Below, one piece after another: positions 34,766-43,405 of a DNA stretch of 64,000 nucleotides. The position numbers and the translations under genes were made by a program. The notes under the pieces are model-generated. The model ran no database searches. It saw only the letters and a program-made list of their open reading frames with translations, and had not been told where the DNA came from. Positions within the stretch are counted from its first letter, which is position 1. Each line of letters opens with the position of its first letter. This stretch comes from Helicobacter hepaticus ATCC 51449 (GTDB lineage: Bacteria; Campylobacterota; Campylobacteria; Campylobacterales; Helicobacteraceae). The DNA is taken from assembly GCF_000007905.1 (NCBI RefSeq), contig NC_004917.1, positions 1,178,001-1,242,000 on the forward strand, in the 5' to 3' direction.

Positions 34766-35469
34766 CAATTAATCTTGACAAAATAAAAATTCCAGATGAT
34801 TGGAAGCAACTCCTTGCTAGCGAGTTTTTAAGCCCTTATTTTGCAGATATTAAAACGCATTATTTGAATGCACTTCAAAACAAAGAAATGATATATCCAA
34901 AACCCCATCAGATTTTTGCTGCTTTTAACCTTACACCTCTTTCTTCTCTTAAGGTTGTAATACTTGGACAAGACCCTTACCACGGCAGTGGCATTATTGA
35001 AGGCGTAGAAACTCCTCAAGCAATGGGCTTAAGTTTTAGTGTGCCTCGGGGTATGCCTATCCCACCTTCTTTGAAAAATATTTATGCAGAACTTTCTCAG
35101 AGCCTACATATCACACCACCGACACACGGAGACTTGAGTGGTTGGGCAAGGCAAGGTGTTTTATTACTCAATGCAATTTTGAGCGTTCGGGCAAATGCAC
35201 CTGCTTCACATAAGCATTTTGGGTGGGAATATTTTAGCGATGGTGTGATAAGGGCATTATCGGCGCACAAAGAACATTTGGTGTTTATGCTATGGGGTAA
35301 TTATGCAAAGAAAAAAGCACCACTTATTGATGCCTCTAAACATAAAATTATCACTGCACCTCACCCTAGTCCTTTAGCACGTGGCTTTGTAGGGAGCAAT
35401 GTATTTCTTCAGGCTAATATTTATCTTCAAGAGCACGCTAAAGAACCCATTGCGTGGGAGAAACTTTAG
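34762..35469 (+). CDS. ung: Uracil-DNA glycosylase, family 1
   Basis: A 235-aa enzyme excising uracil from DNA. Motif A GQDPYH carries the catalytic aspartate, LLLNAILSVRANAPASHKHFGW binds uracil, FMLWGNYAKKK follows, and the Leu-loop APHPSPLARGFVGS has the second catalytic histidine. Between GQDPYH and GLSFSV there are 14 residues against six in E. coli Ung, an insert of about eight (SGIIEGVETP region). Its start overlaps the gatC stop (ATGA). Confidence 0.94.
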   Translation: MTINLDKIKIPDDWKQLLASEFLSPYFADIKTHYLNALQNKEMIYPKPHQIFAAFNLTPLSSLKVVILGQDPYHGSGIIEGVETPQAMGLSFSVPRGMPIPPSLKNIYAELSQSLHITPPTHGDLSGWARQGVLLLNAILSVRANAPASHKHFGWEYFSDGVIRALSAHKEHLVFMLWGNYAKKKAPLIDASKHKIITAPHPSPLARGFVGSNVFLQANIYLQEHAKEPIAWEKL

Positions 35470-35475
35470 TCAGAC

Positions 35476-37173
35476 TTAATCTCGTAAGTACTCATTTGTG
35501 GCTTGCAAAGCCAAATCGCTTAAAATTTTTGCTAATTCGCGTCTTTCGTGCACTATACCATATATGCCTTGGGTTTTCATTTGAGATTCAAAAGCAGAAT
35601 TTTTAGTTTTAAGGATAATCTTACACAAAGGCGCAATAGAGAGAATCTCTTGATAAACGTGTTGGACCACTTCAATAGAATCTATTGCTATAATAACAGC
35701 TGCACATTGCTCTATACCCAATTGTTCAAGTATGCGCCTACGAGTAATATTTCCATAAATCACATTATCATCATTTTTAATGCCTCTTTCTACTTTATTA
35801 TAATCCTTATCTACGGCAATATAGCGCACATCACAACCTTTGAAATATTCTAGAATCTTGCGTCCAAGCTCTCCATATCCACATACAATAATATGTCCTT
35901 CAAGTCCTGCTTCCTTATGGTGTGACTCTTGTAGTGTTTCTTCTTCGTCATTATTTTTTGTTGTTTGAAATATATGTAATGGGTGCATATAACGTAAGAA
36001 AAAATCAGTTACTTTATCAAGCCTATCAAGGATAAAGGGTGTGGCAATCATAGAAAAAATTACCATTAAAGTGAGGAATTGATAAATTTCTTCAGGTGTG
36101 ATATTTGCAAAAATCGCTTCGCCAAAAATGGCTTTTAAAATTCCACCATCAAGGGTGAGATTAAGGATTTTATGCTGACTTGCAAGGAGGAAAATTGCGA
36201 ATGAAAATTCCCCAATTTGTGCGAGTGAGAGGGCAATGCGCATACCAATCCTTTGTCCTTTAAAAAAGAGCAGAAAAAGATACATAAGAAGTGTTTTTGC
36301 TCCCATCATTAATGCGACTAGAATCACGATAATTACAAAGTGTTCAAGTAAAAATATCACATCAACTTGCATTCCCACAGTGATAAAAAATATGCCCAAA
36401 AGTATGTCGCGAAAATGCACTAAAACTGAAGAAACTTGATATTTATAAGGTGTATTCGAGATAATCATACCTGCCAAAAACGCTCCAAGAGTAAGAGAGA
36501 AGCCAAAAGATTTGCTTATATATGCTGCACCTAATACTATAAGAAATACTGCTCCAACGAAGATCTCATCAGTTTTCATATTTGCAGAAAAACGTAGAAA
36601 TACCTTTGCTACGATTCGCCCAGGCAATACAAGGACAATGAGAAGAATAATAGCAGAAAGAAATGTAGTCAGTATAAGTGCCCATAAATGAGAATCCTTA
36701 TCGCTTAAGAGTTTAATCATTAGTAAAATAGGGATAACTGCAATGTCTTGAAAAATCAAGATTCCTATTGAGGCTGTGCCATAAGGTGTTTTGGTTTGAT
36801 TACTTTCATTAAGAAATTTAAGCACGATTGCTGTTGAAGAGAGACTTACTGCGCTTGCTATAATGATAGAAGTAGCAAAGTTAAACCCTAGAAAGTAAAA
36901 GCATACAACAAAGAAAAAAGCGATTGAAATTCCTATTTGCATTCCGCCAAATACTAGCACCTCTTGTTTCATTGCCGTGATACTTTTGAAGCTAAAATCT
37001 AACCCAATCATAAACATCAAAAATACAATACCAAGTTCGGCAATACTATTAAGACTTTCAGAATCTTCTAACGCGAATCCAAAAATGTATGCACTAAGAA
37101 CACCTGTGATGATGTATCCAATGATTGTTGGAATTTTAAGCCGACTAAGGATAATGCCTGAAATAACAGCCAT
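35476..37173 (-). CDS. Kef-type monovalent cation/H+ antiporter with RCK domain
   Basis: A CPA2-family antiporter, 565 aa from the first ATG. About 12 membrane segments begin with IIGYIITGVLSAYIFG and include SLSSTAIVLKFL and GAFLAGMIISNTPYKYQV, typical of KefB/C. The C-terminal RCK/TrkA-N domain reads HIIVCGYGELGRKILEYF..IAVDKD..VIYGNITRRRIL. From the ATG at 37173 the first helix is cut short. The frame is open upstream through DPYFIILCVL, but the only starts there are ATC or ATT. An ATC at 37209 has GAGG seven bases before it and would give 577 aa. Cytoplasmic pH or K+ control is the likely role. It is convergent with ung. Confidence 0.85.
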   Translation of the reverse strand: MAVISGIILSRLKIPTIIGYIITGVLSAYIFGFALEDSESLNSIAELGIVFLMFMIGLDFSFKSITAMKQEVLVFGGMQIGISIAFFFVVCFYFLGFNFATSIIIASAVSLSSTAIVLKFLNESNQTKTPYGTASIGILIFQDIAVIPILLMIKLLSDKDSHLWALILTTFLSAIILLIVLVLPGRIVAKVFLRFSANMKTDEIFVGAVFLIVLGAAYISKSFGFSLTLGAFLAGMIISNTPYKYQVSSVLVHFRDILLGIFFITVGMQVDVIFLLEHFVIIVILVALMMGAKTLLMYLFLLFFKGQRIGMRIALSLAQIGEFSFAIFLLASQHKILNLTLDGGILKAIFGEAIFANITPEEIYQFLTLMVIFSMIATPFILDRLDKVTDFFLRYMHPLHIFQTTKNNDEEETLQESHHKEAGLEGHIIVCGYGELGRKILEYFKGCDVRYIAVDKDYNKVERGIKNDDNVIYGNITRRRILEQLGIEQCAAVIIAIDSIEVVQHVYQEILSIAPLCKIILKTKNSAFESQMKTQGIYGIVHERRELAKILSDLALQATNEYLRD

Positions 37174-37317
37174 AGCTAATACGCATAAAATAATAAAATA
37201 TGGATCGATAGCACACCTCGCACATAGATTTAAAGATTGTTAGACTTAATTATATACAATGAAAGTATCAAAATGTAATACTTAGCTTATTATTTTTTAA
37301 TAATTGAACTTAAGGTT

Positions 37318-38604
37318 GTGAGTGGGACAATAAAGGTTGATAGAGTGATAAAGATTCTTATATTTGTGGGGGTTATTTTTGTTGTTTTAAGTCTAATGAA
37401 ATTGTATATATACAAACGATTTATGTGTCATAGTGTTGTATTTGAACGACAAAAAATAGGGATTGCCTTGCTTGTGGCATTAGGAATCGGAGAAATCTCT
37501 TTATTTATTATAAGAGATTCGACTTTTACACTTACGCCATACATTATAGTTAGTTCGTGCATAGTTTTTACTTATTGTTTTTTTATGGCAGTTTTGTGTG
37601 TAGATGTATTAAGAATAGCTCTGCGATTTTTAAAACGTATTTTGGCAAATAAAATACCACTTTCATTTTTAGATTCTCAACAATGCTTTGAAAACTCATA
37701 TCAAAAAGTCAATACAAATACACCAATCATAGCCCCATCTATTGAATCCCCTTATTCATCATCGCGCCGCATCTTTTTAAAAATGCTTTTTGATTTAAGT
37801 ATAGCAGCTTTATTTGTAATTTTTAGCGTTAGAAGTTTTACAAATGCTCTTTTGCCCCCGCCTATTAAAGAAGTATATATTAAAGTCCCAAATTTGCGCA
37901 ATAAAAAGACTATTGCAATGATTACTGATGTGCATATAGGGAAAGCTTTAGGTGGAGCATTTCTCTTAAAAGTTGTAGAAAAAATTAATGCACTTAATGC
38001 TGATATTGTAGTGATTGTGGGTGATTTGGTGGATAATAAGATAGGAGAGGTTAAAGCAGATTTAAACCCACTCAAAAATTTGCAGAGCAAAGAGGGCGTA
38101 TATTATGTTGCAGGCAATCACGAATATTATCACGGCATAGATGATATTTTGGCATATTTGCATACATTGAATCTTACAATTTTGCATAATAAAAATATTG
38201 AGTTAGAAGATTTAAATCTCGCTGGAGTAAGTGATTTGGCAGGATTGCGTTTTAATCATTTAAAACCAGATTTAGAATCTGCAAAAAAAGGTATAAATCC
38301 GCATAAACCAAGCATTCTCCTTGCACATCAGCCTAAATTTGTATGTTCAAATGATGTAAGCGATTTTGATGTAGTGTTATGTGGGCATACACACGCAGGA
38401 CAAGTATTTCCATTGTCATTTTTTGTATGGCTAGACCAGCATTATGTGTATGGATTATATGAATTACCACAACGCAAAGTTTTTGCAGATAGTGCATTTT
38501 TACCTAAGAAAACACAGCTTTATGTAAGTAGTGGAGTAGGATTTTGGGGACCTGCTATTCGTTTTCTAGCACCAAGTGAAATTGTATGTTTAAGGCTTGA
38601 GTAG
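37318..38604 (+). CDS. Membrane-anchored metallophosphoesterase (YaeI-like)
   Basis: A 428-aa protein with about four N-terminal membrane segments (residues 10-100) and another near 155-170, followed by a calcineurin-like phosphoesterase domain: AMITDVHIGKA, VVIVGDLVDNK, YYVAGNHEYYHG, LLAHQP and VLCGHTHAGQVFPL provide the full two-metal site. Homologues include E. coli YaeI; substrates may be lipid-linked or UDP-lipid pyrophosphates, not shown here. The start is GTG 37318; GTG 37345 with AAAGG upstream is an alternative. Confidence 0.82.
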   Translation: MSGTIKVDRVIKILIFVGVIFVVLSLMKLYIYKRFMCHSVVFERQKIGIALLVALGIGEISLFIIRDSTFTLTPYIIVSSCIVFTYCFFMAVLCVDVLRIALRFLKRILANKIPLSFLDSQQCFENSYQKVNTNTPIIAPSIESPYSSSRRIFLKMLFDLSIAALFVIFSVRSFTNALLPPPIKEVYIKVPNLRNKKTIAMITDVHIGKALGGAFLLKVVEKINALNADIVVIVGDLVDNKIGEVKADLNPLKNLQSKEGVYYVAGNHEYYHGIDDILAYLHTLNLTILHNKNIELEDLNLAGVSDLAGLRFNHLKPDLESAKKGINPHKPSILLAHQPKFVCSNDVSDFDVVLCGHTHAGQVFPLSFFVWLDQHYVYGLYELPQRKVFADSAFLPKKTQLYVSSGVGFWGPAIRFLAPSEIVCLRLE

Positions 38605-38677
38605 AGTTGGAGGTATTATTTTAAATAATCTTACTCTTTTGTATTACAATCGCCCAAATAAACAAGTAAGGATAAAA

Positions 38678-39451
38678 ATGAGTATAGAGATTTTGATCAT
38701 TCTTGGTTGTGTAAGTGGTGTGGCTGCTGGATTTTTTGGCATAGGTGGGGGGGTGATTATCGTCCCTTGTTTGCTTTTGCTTGGTATGCAAATGGAATAT
38801 GCCATTGGTATTTCAATAATGCAAATGATATTTTCCTCTGCATTTGGCTCACTCATTAATATTTTCCAAAAAAAGCTTAATATTCACGATGGTGTATTTG
38901 TGGGCTTAGGAGGTCTTATAGGAGCGGCTTTTAGCGGGGTAATTGTTGATACACTTTCCTCTCAAATCCTTCTTTTACTTTTTTTGCTTCTTTCTTGTAT
39001 AAGTTTTTACAAATATGCTTTTGATGTAAAGACTACTGCTAATCCTACACCACCTATTACAAACCCATTTAAACAAAAAGTTCTTATGATTATTGCTGGT
39101 TTTCTCACCGGGATTTTTGCTGTGAGTTTGGGTGTGGGCGGAGGGCTTATCCTTGCGCCTATCCTTGCATATTATCTCGGATTTGATTCTAAAAAAGTAG
39201 TGCCTATTTCACTTTTTTTCATTATTTTTGCTTCTGTATCAGGGAGTATTTCACTTGCTGCCCACGATTTAATTGATTTTCAATCAGGCTTAATTGTTGG
39301 ACTTTCATCAATGTTTGGTGTAGCTTGTGGCATTTATCTTATGAACAAGGTTACATTGAGTAACCATCGTTATGCACTTATTGGTATTTATGCATTGTCT
39401 ATTATATTGACATTGTGGAAAGTTACTCAAAGTTTTGATTTAAGTATTTAA
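38678..39451 (+). CDS. TSUP-family (TauE/SafE) anion permease
   Basis: A 257-aa membrane protein of the sulfite exporter TauE/SafE family. The twin repeats each start with a glycine-rich helix: GVAAGFFGIGGGVIIVPCLLLLG and GFLTGIFAVSLGVGGGLILAPILAYYLG. About seven or eight membrane segments are predicted. Likely substrates are sulfite, sulfonates or other small anions, not decidable. The open frame extends 27 codons upstream, but AAGG before ATG 38678 fixes the start. The first repeat's glycine codons include a G7 run (38747-38753). Confidence 0.82.
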   Translation: MSIEILIILGCVSGVAAGFFGIGGGVIIVPCLLLLGMQMEYAIGISIMQMIFSSAFGSLINIFQKKLNIHDGVFVGLGGLIGAAFSGVIVDTLSSQILLLLFLLLSCISFYKYAFDVKTTANPTPPITNPFKQKVLMIIAGFLTGIFAVSLGVGGGLILAPILAYYLGFDSKKVVPISLFFIIFASVSGSISLAAHDLIDFQSGLIVGLSSMFGVACGIYLMNKVTLSNHRYALIGIYALSIILTLWKVTQSFDLSI

Positions 39452-39467
39452 TAATCATTTTATAAAT

Positions 39468-39482
39468 TAATAATAATTATTA
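39468..39482. promoter_or_regulatory. Fur box, perfect TAATAATnATTATTA
   Basis: TAATAATAATTATTA fits the published H. pylori Fur consensus TAATAATnATTATTA at every position, and sits in a longer palindrome of two 11-base arms (39464-39486) about a single A. A -10 candidate TAAAAT lies at 39507-39512, so Fur would cover about -50 to -35 of a promoter leading to hugZ. Confidence 0.75.
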
Positions 39483-39506
39483 ATTTATATTTAAGATTTT
39501 TTATAT

Positions 39507-39512
39507 TAAAAT
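39507..39512 (+). promoter_or_regulatory. Candidate -10 box TAAAAT of hugZ
   Basis: TAAAAT 24 bases after the Fur box. If used, the hugZ leader would be about 188 bases and contain the hairpin at 39639-39666. Confidence 0.4.
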
Positions 39513-39638
39513 AAGACTTGTTTTTAAAATATGCTTTCTAACAAAAATCAGAGATATAGAGAATCTGGGTGATTTTGGTAGGGTTGGGCGGGTTAGAAGC
39601 ATCTTTTCCTTCCTTATTTGTTGTTTGATTGCATAAAT

Positions 39639-39666
39639 AGGCTACCTTAAGCAAAACAGGTAGCTT
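39639..39666 (+). promoter_or_regulatory. Hairpin in the hugZ leader
   Basis: GCTACCT (39641-39647) pairs with AGGTAGC (39658-39664) around a ten-base loop; an A-U and a G-U pair extend it to nine. It ends 40 bases before the hugZ ATG. No T run follows, so it is more likely a leader structure than a terminator. Confidence 0.4.
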
Positions 39667-39706
39667 CTGTGCAATATTTATATACAAATCTTCAAAGGAG
39701 AATTTT

Positions 39707-40495
39707 ATGAATCATCGTATTATTGAACATATGAATGAACATCACAAAAATGAACTTATTGCTTTATGTAAAAAGTATGGCGACTTGAGTGCCTTAAAAA
39801 ATAATAAAATACAAAATGTTTCCCTTGTAAATGTGGATTTTGAGGGCTTAGATATTATCTATAATGATAATATGTCTTTGCGCGTAGAGTTTCCAAAAAA
39901 AGCAGATGAACACACGCTTAAAGATGCAATTATTACATTATGTCAAGGGGCAAAAACATCTGATATGTGTATGATAAGTGATGAAATTGCTCAATTTAAA
40001 AAGGAATTTGGTTCTATTTTGATTGCAAGTATTGATAAAGAAGGCAACGCAATTTGTTCCTATGCACCTCTTATGCAGATAGAAAATAGGGCTTATATTT
40101 ATATTAGCGAAGTTGCTGAGCATTTCCATAGCATTACCGCTAATCCTTCTAAAATTGAAGTAATGTTTTTAGAAGATGAATGCAAGGCAAAATCTGTGAT
40201 TTTGCGCAAACGTTTAAAATATCGTGCAAATGCGCGTTTTATAGAACGAAATAGTGAGGAATTTGAGAAAGCACTTAATAGTTTAGAATCTGCAATGGGT
40301 GGGGCAGGGGGTATTAAAACGATTCGCCAAATGAGTGATTTTCATCTTATAGAGTTGCAATTAGGATTTGGACGATTTGTAAAGGGTTTTGGACAGGCAT
40401 ATGATATTTTACCAAATGGCGAGATAAAGCAAGTTGGTAGTATTGGCAATCCACATTCTAAAATAAGCCCACATACAAATTCACATAGTTCTTAA
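39707..40495 (+). CDS. hugZ: HugZ-family haem oxygenase
   Basis: A 262-aa protein of the split-barrel haem-degrading family described in H. pylori as HugZ (HP0318), which opens haem to biliverdin and releases iron. The N-terminal IIEHMNEHHKNEL, the barrel strand SILIASIDKEGNAICSYAPLM, LRKRLKYRANARFIER and FHLIELQLGFGRFVKGFGQAYDIL match, and the C-terminal His/Ser-rich tail (NPHSKISPHTNSHSS) fits the haem-binding loop region. AAGGAG lies seven bases before the ATG. The Fur box upstream supports iron-regulated expression. Confidence 0.9.
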   Translation: MNHRIIEHMNEHHKNELIALCKKYGDLSALKNNKIQNVSLVNVDFEGLDIIYNDNMSLRVEFPKKADEHTLKDAIITLCQGAKTSDMCMISDEIAQFKKEFGSILIASIDKEGNAICSYAPLMQIENRAYIYISEVAEHFHSITANPSKIEVMFLEDECKAKSVILRKRLKYRANARFIERNSEEFEKALNSLESAMGGAGGIKTIRQMSDFHLIELQLGFGRFVKGFGQAYDILPNGEIKQVGSIGNPHSKISPHTNSHSS

Positions 40496-40549
40496 TTTCT
40501 TGTTTTGGATTGTGTTATTATTACATTAATTCATAAACAAAGGTAAAGT

Positions 40550-41821
40550 GTGGCTAAAAAAGATGCTTATAAGCTGACATATAATACTTCTGATACTTTA
40601 TTTGCAACGAATCTTGGAGATATTCTTGCCCCCTCTTTTGCCTCAATTAAACAAACACGTAATTTGCTTGGTTTCTCTAGTGGTGTAGATTCTACGGCAC
40701 TTTTTTTTCTCTTACTTGAGTGTGAGATTCCCTTTGATATTGCCATTGTGCATTATCATACGCGCTTACAAGCTGATGATGAAGTTGCTTATGCTAAAGA
40801 GCTTGCCGCTACTTATAATAAGCTTTGTTTTGTGGCACACGCACCACATTTTAATGCAAATTTTGAAAGCAATGCACGCTCTTTTCGCTTTGATTTTTTT
40901 CAGTCTTTAATTATTAAACACCACTACACACATCTTTTGCTAGCTCATCAACTTAATGATCGCTTAGAATGGTTACTTATGCAGCTTACAAAAGGTGCAG
41001 GACTTGGGAATTTGCTAGGTTTTGCAGACGAACGATATAACTATGATAAATCTCTAAATAATTATACAATCGTGCGCCCTTTAGAATCTATACCTAAAAA
41101 TGAATTGTATAGATTCTGTAAGGAGCGTGGAATAAAGTATTTTGAAGATAGTAGCAATCAAGATAAGACATTTAGGCGAAATTATTTTAGATATGAATTT
41201 TGCGATAAATTAGTGAATGAGTTTAGCGCAGGCATTGCACGCAGTTTATCCTATCTCCAACGTGATAGGCAAAGCCTTGAAAATATGCTCTATGCAGATA
41301 CTTTAGAGCTAGAATCTTTGAAGATGCAGATTCTAAGACAAATACATAATATTAGTGTTCCAATGCACACCCATAAAATATGCTGTATAATTTTTAGTAT
41401 TCATAAATCAAAGGTGCAAGATGATGAAAATTTACTTTTGCTTTTTTGCGATAAGGTAGCCAAACAATGTGGATATGTGCTTAGCGCAGCTCAAAGAGAT
41501 GAGATAAGCAAAAGCAGATTTAATTGCAAAATTGCTCATTTTATTATTACAAGCAATACTCATAGAATCTATATTGCACAAGATTCTATGAGTATGTATA
41601 AAATAGTAACACAAAGCCCTATGTCAAAAAAATTTAAAATATTTTGTGCATCCCATCGTGTGCCCTCAAAGCTTCGGTTCTTGCTGTGGGCGGAATTTTG
41701 CGCTTGGGAAATGTTATGTAAAAGTGCATATGCAGATGCTGATTATTTGGTAAATGAGCAAGGAAACCAACATCTTTTCACTCATTTTTTAGCAAAAATA
41801 GACAACTTTTTTACCCTTTAG
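40550..41821 (+). CDS. tilS: tRNA(Ile)-lysidine synthase
   Basis: A 423-aa PP-loop ATPase that changes C34 of the CAU-anticodon tRNA(Ile) to lysidine. LGFSSGVDSTALFF (residues 40-53) is the PP-loop, IVHYHTRLQADDE, LLLAHQLNDRLEWLLMQLTKGAGLGNLLGF and FEDSSNQDKTFRRNYFR follow. The start is GTG with AAAGG upstream. A perfect 15-bp inverted repeat lies within the coding sequence at 41556-41595. The gene stands alone between hugZ and the cco operon. Confidence 0.93.
   Translation: MAKKDAYKLTYNTSDTLFATNLGDILAPSFASIKQTRNLLGFSSGVDSTALFFLLLECEIPFDIAIVHYHTRLQADDEVAYAKELAATYNKLCFVAHAPHFNANFESNARSFRFDFFQSLIIKHHYTHLLLAHQLNDRLEWLLMQLTKGAGLGNLLGFADERYNYDKSLNNYTIVRPLESIPKNELYRFCKERGIKYFEDSSNQDKTFRRNYFRYEFCDKLVNEFSAGIARSLSYLQRDRQSLENMLYADTLELESLKMQILRQIHNISVPMHTHKICCIIFSIHKSKVQDDENLLLLFCDKVAKQCGYVLSAAQRDEISKSRFNCKIAHFIITSNTHRIYIAQDSMSMYKIVTQSPMSKKFKIFCASHRVPSKLRFLLWAEFCAWEMLCKSAYADADYLVNEQGNQHLFTHFLAKIDNFFTL
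41556..41595. repeat. Perfect 15-bp inverted repeat inside tilS
   Basis: ATACTCATAGAATCT (41556-41570) and AGATTCTATGAGTAT (41581-41595) pair completely around a ten-base loop. Each arm carries the AGAATCT heptamer. The repeat is in frame within codons for a plausible TilS segment (THRIYIAQDSMSMY). Confidence 0.9.
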
Positions 41822-41877
41822 AAAAGCTTTGTTGTTTTTTTATTAACTTTTTAAGGCAGCTATAACTTCAAAGGCAC

Positions 41878-41883
41878 TATAAT
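41878..41883 (+). promoter_or_regulatory. -10 box TATAAT of the cco operon
   Basis: A perfect TATAAT 43 bases before the ccoN ATG, giving a leader of about 36 bases with AAGGAG. Confidence 0.6.
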
Positions 41884-41926
41884 CAAATTTGTATTTTAAT
41901 AACTTTCAAAGGACAAGGAGACTGCA

Positions 41927-43390
41927 ATGCAGACAAATACACTCGAGTATGATTACTCAATTGCTAAGTTATTTGTTTTCTCTGCGATGGCTTTTGGATT
42001 TGTAGGACTACTCATCGGGGTAGTTATTGCATTTCAAATGGCATTCCCAGATTTAAACTATCTAGCTTCAGAATATGGAACTTTTGGTAGGCTTCGACCA
42101 CTTCATACCAATGGTATTATTTATGGTTTTACATTGAGCGGAATTTGGGCTTCGTGGTATTACTTAGGACAAAGAGTGCTTAAGATTACATACAAAGAGC
42201 ACTGCTTTTTACGTGCAGTTGGTTTAGCACATTTTTGGATTTATATTGTGCTGATGGCTCTTGCAGTAATTACACTTTTTGCTGGATTAACACAATCAAA
42301 AGAATATTCTGAACTTATTTGGCCTCTTGATATTCTTGTAGTTGTTGTGTGGGTATTATGGGGTGTAAGCCTTTTTGGAAGTATGGGTGTAAGACGTGAG
42401 CAGACAATTTATATTTCATTGTGGTATTTCATTGCTACTTTTGTAGGAATTTCTGCTCTTTATATCTTTAATAATCTTGCAGTTCCAACTTATTTTATCG
42501 CAGGTGTAGGAAGTATCTTACATTCAATTTCATTTTATGCAGGAACAAATGATGCGATGGTGCAATGGTGGTGGGGGCATAATGCCGTTGCATTCGTCTT
42601 TACTTCAGGTATTATTGGGTTAATCTATTACTTTTTACCTAAAGAATCTGGGCAACCTATCTTCTCATATAAACTTACTTTGTTCTCATTCTGGGGACTT
42701 ATGTTTATCTATATTTGGGCAGGTGGACATCACTTAATTTACTCAACCACACCTGATTGGATTCAGACACTTGGTTCTGTGTTTTCAGTTATTTTGATTT
42801 TGCCTTCGTGGGGGACAGCTATTAATATGCTTTTAACAATGCGTGGGCAATGGCATCAAATTAAAGAATCTCCAATGATAAAATTCCTCATCCTTGCTTC
42901 AACTTGGTATATGCTTACTACGCTAGAAGGACCAATTCAGTCTATTCGTTCAGTCAATGGCTTGGCTCACTTTACAGATTGGATTATTGGACATGTTCAT
43001 GATGCGGCACTTGGTTGGGTAGGATTTATGATTATCGCAGCGTGCTTCCATATGGTGCCTCGCATATTTAAGCGTGAGCTTTATTCTAAAAAACTTATGG
43101 ACGCACAATTCTGGATTATGACGACAGGGATTATCCTTTACTTTTCAAGTATGTGGATTGCAGGTATTACACAGGGTATGATGTGGAGAGATGTTGATGA
43201 TAATGGAAACCTTACATATAGTTTTATCCATACAGTTGTTTCACTTTTCCCTTATTATCTTATCCGTGCAATTGGTGGTTTGATGTATTTGGCAGGTTTT
43301 ATAATGTTTATTTATAATATTCTTATGACAATTTCATCAGGCAGGGTGCTTGAAAAAGAACCCCAAAATGCTACTCCGATGGCGGCGTAA
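41927..43390 (+). CDS. ccoN: cbb3-type cytochrome c oxidase subunit I
   Basis: The 487-aa catalytic subunit of the high-affinity cbb3 oxidase, the main terminal oxidase of microaerophilic Helicobacter. It has about 12 membrane helices. HTNGIIYGF near residue 60 holds a low-spin haem b ligand, WWWGHNAVAFVFTSG a copper-B histidine, AGGHHLIYSTTPDW the copper-B pair, and DWIIGHVHDAALGWVG the binuclear-centre and haem b ligands. AAGGAG precedes the ATG. It is first of a cluster with ccoO, ccoQ, ccoP and accessory genes. Confidence 0.97.
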   Translation: MQTNTLEYDYSIAKLFVFSAMAFGFVGLLIGVVIAFQMAFPDLNYLASEYGTFGRLRPLHTNGIIYGFTLSGIWASWYYLGQRVLKITYKEHCFLRAVGLAHFWIYIVLMALAVITLFAGLTQSKEYSELIWPLDILVVVVWVLWGVSLFGSMGVRREQTIYISLWYFIATFVGISALYIFNNLAVPTYFIAGVGSILHSISFYAGTNDAMVQWWWGHNAVAFVFTSGIIGLIYYFLPKESGQPIFSYKLTLFSFWGLMFIYIWAGGHHLIYSTTPDWIQTLGSVFSVILILPSWGTAINMLLTMRGQWHQIKESPMIKFLILASTWYMLTTLEGPIQSIRSVNGLAHFTDWIIGHVHDAALGWVGFMIIAACFHMVPRIFKRELYSKKLMDAQFWIMTTGIILYFSSMWIAGITQGMMWRDVDDNGNLTYSFIHTVVSLFPYYLIRAIGGLMYLAGFIMFIYNILMTISSGRVLEKEPQNATPMAA

Positions 43391-43405
43391 AGGAGGAATG
43401 AGAAT

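Noticed and set aside
38747-38753. G7 run in the TSUP permease gene as a phase-variation tract
   Set aside because: It is short and encodes the conserved glycine helix (GIGGG), so codon need explains it.
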